A DNA stretch of 64,000 bases from ATZT02 sp964655115 (GTDB lineage Bacteria > Actinomycetota > Actinomycetes > S36-B12 > UBA5976). The first letter of the stretch is position 1; the number at the start of each line of letters is the position of its first letter. The DNA lies in assembly GCA_964655115.1 (NCBI GenBank), contig CAZZKM010000002.1:1-64000 (forward strand), read 5' to 3'. The translations under genes were made by a program, and so were the position numbers. This document shows, piece by piece, positions 63,750 through 64,000 of the stretch. The notes beneath the pieces are model-generated. The model ran no database searches and had not been told where the DNA came from. It worked only from the letters and a program-made list of their open reading frames with translations.

Positions 63750-64000
63750 TTAGAACAATGCGCTTGCGAGGTCTCTTCGAGCCTTTAATACGTGAGGATC
63801 ATTGTCGCCTACCACGACAAATAATTCTAAAAGTCTTTCTCTCAATTTATCTCTGTCTTGCCCGCTAGTTATTTTTATAACAGCAATTAAAGCATTAAAT
63901 CCTGCTTCTGGATTTCCTTTCATAAGCTCTAAATCTGCTAATTGTAATTGCGCATCAACATTTTTCTTATCACTTGCATTTTTTCTAATCTCATTTTCAT
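63750..64000 (-). CDS. YbbN/CnoX-like thioredoxin-fold co-chaperone, partial
   Basis: Only the C-terminal 83 codons are in the window; the 5' part lies beyond base 64000. TPR-like text (QLQLADLELMKGNPEAGF, RLLELFVVVGDNDPHVLKARR, ending ASALF) resembles the tail of the thioredoxin-TPR proteins of actinobacteria. The thioredoxin domain is not visible here. It ends 20 bp before iscS starts. Confidence 0.75.
   Translation of the reverse strand, partial: ENEIRKNASDKKNVDAQLQLADLELMKGNPEAGFNALIAVIKITSGQDRDKLRERLLELFVVVGDNDPHVLKARRDLASALF

Overview
The window looks like a contig from a draft or metagenome-assembled genome of a low-G+C, streamlined actinobacterium. By eye about one third of bases are G+C, and a 100-N scaffold gap sits at 9463-9562. 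The actinobacterial assignment rests on gene order and gene content: rpsP-khpA-rimM-trmD-rplS-lepB-rnhB, amtB-glnB-glnD-ffh, a sepIVA-type gene with DUF177-rpmF-rnc-mutM-smc-ftsY, a polyphosphate glucokinase, an HU protein with a lysine-rich tail, and gatCAB-ligA-mnmA-iscS. Low G+C, tight spacing and many 1-14 bp overlaps fit the freshwater or marine acI group (Candidatus Nanopelagicales). That placement is inference; no rRNA lies in the window.

Layout. 1-4.7 kb: a 58-residue Lys/Arg-rich repeat protein, a small membrane protein, a secreted trypsin-like protease, map, apt, an aquaporin and polyphosphate glucokinase. 4.7-5.8 kb: a membrane protein carrying two cytochrome b5 domains. 5.9-10 kb: rnhB, lepB, rplS, trmD, rimM, khpA and rpsP, with the assembly gap inside the acidic tail of rpsP. 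10.1-15.8 kb: a small XRE regulator, ffh, glnD, glnB and amtB. 15.9-21.7 kb is the most accessory part: methylglyoxal synthase, an SGNH hydrolase, two GT4 glycosyltransferases, a HAD hydrolase, a TauE/SafE-like exporter broken by an in-frame TGA, and a cupin. 21.6-37 kb: ftsY, smc, mutM, rnc, rpmF, DUF177, sepIVA-like, coaD, rsmD, recG, rpmB, thiL, a stand-alone Lrp ligand domain, ddl, gpsA, plsC and HU.

37-56 kb is a nearly complete branched-chain amino acid region: leuD, leuC, (tRNA-Glu, lldD, tRNA-Gln, gltX), cimA, ilvE, leuB, leuA, serA, ilvC, ilvN, ilvB and ilvD. The most interesting regulatory signal is here. Three genes are preceded by short leader ORFs whose codons match the end products: MTYQIIIR before cimA (isoleucine branch), MIRCLLLHSRSEA before leuA (leucine), and MRNALVVVSERVG before ilvB (leucine and valine). 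Each is followed by inverted repeats, and for cimA and ilvB by clear intrinsic terminators, so these read as ribosome-mediated attenuators.

56-64 kb: gatB, gatA, gatC, ligA, mnmA, iscS and the 3' end of a YbbN/CnoX-like co-chaperone gene. gltX, tRNA-Gln and gatCAB together indicate the indirect Glu-tRNA(Gln) amidation route. No CRISPR array, insertion sequence, integrase or rRNA was seen, and no gene-free stretch exceeds 300 bases.
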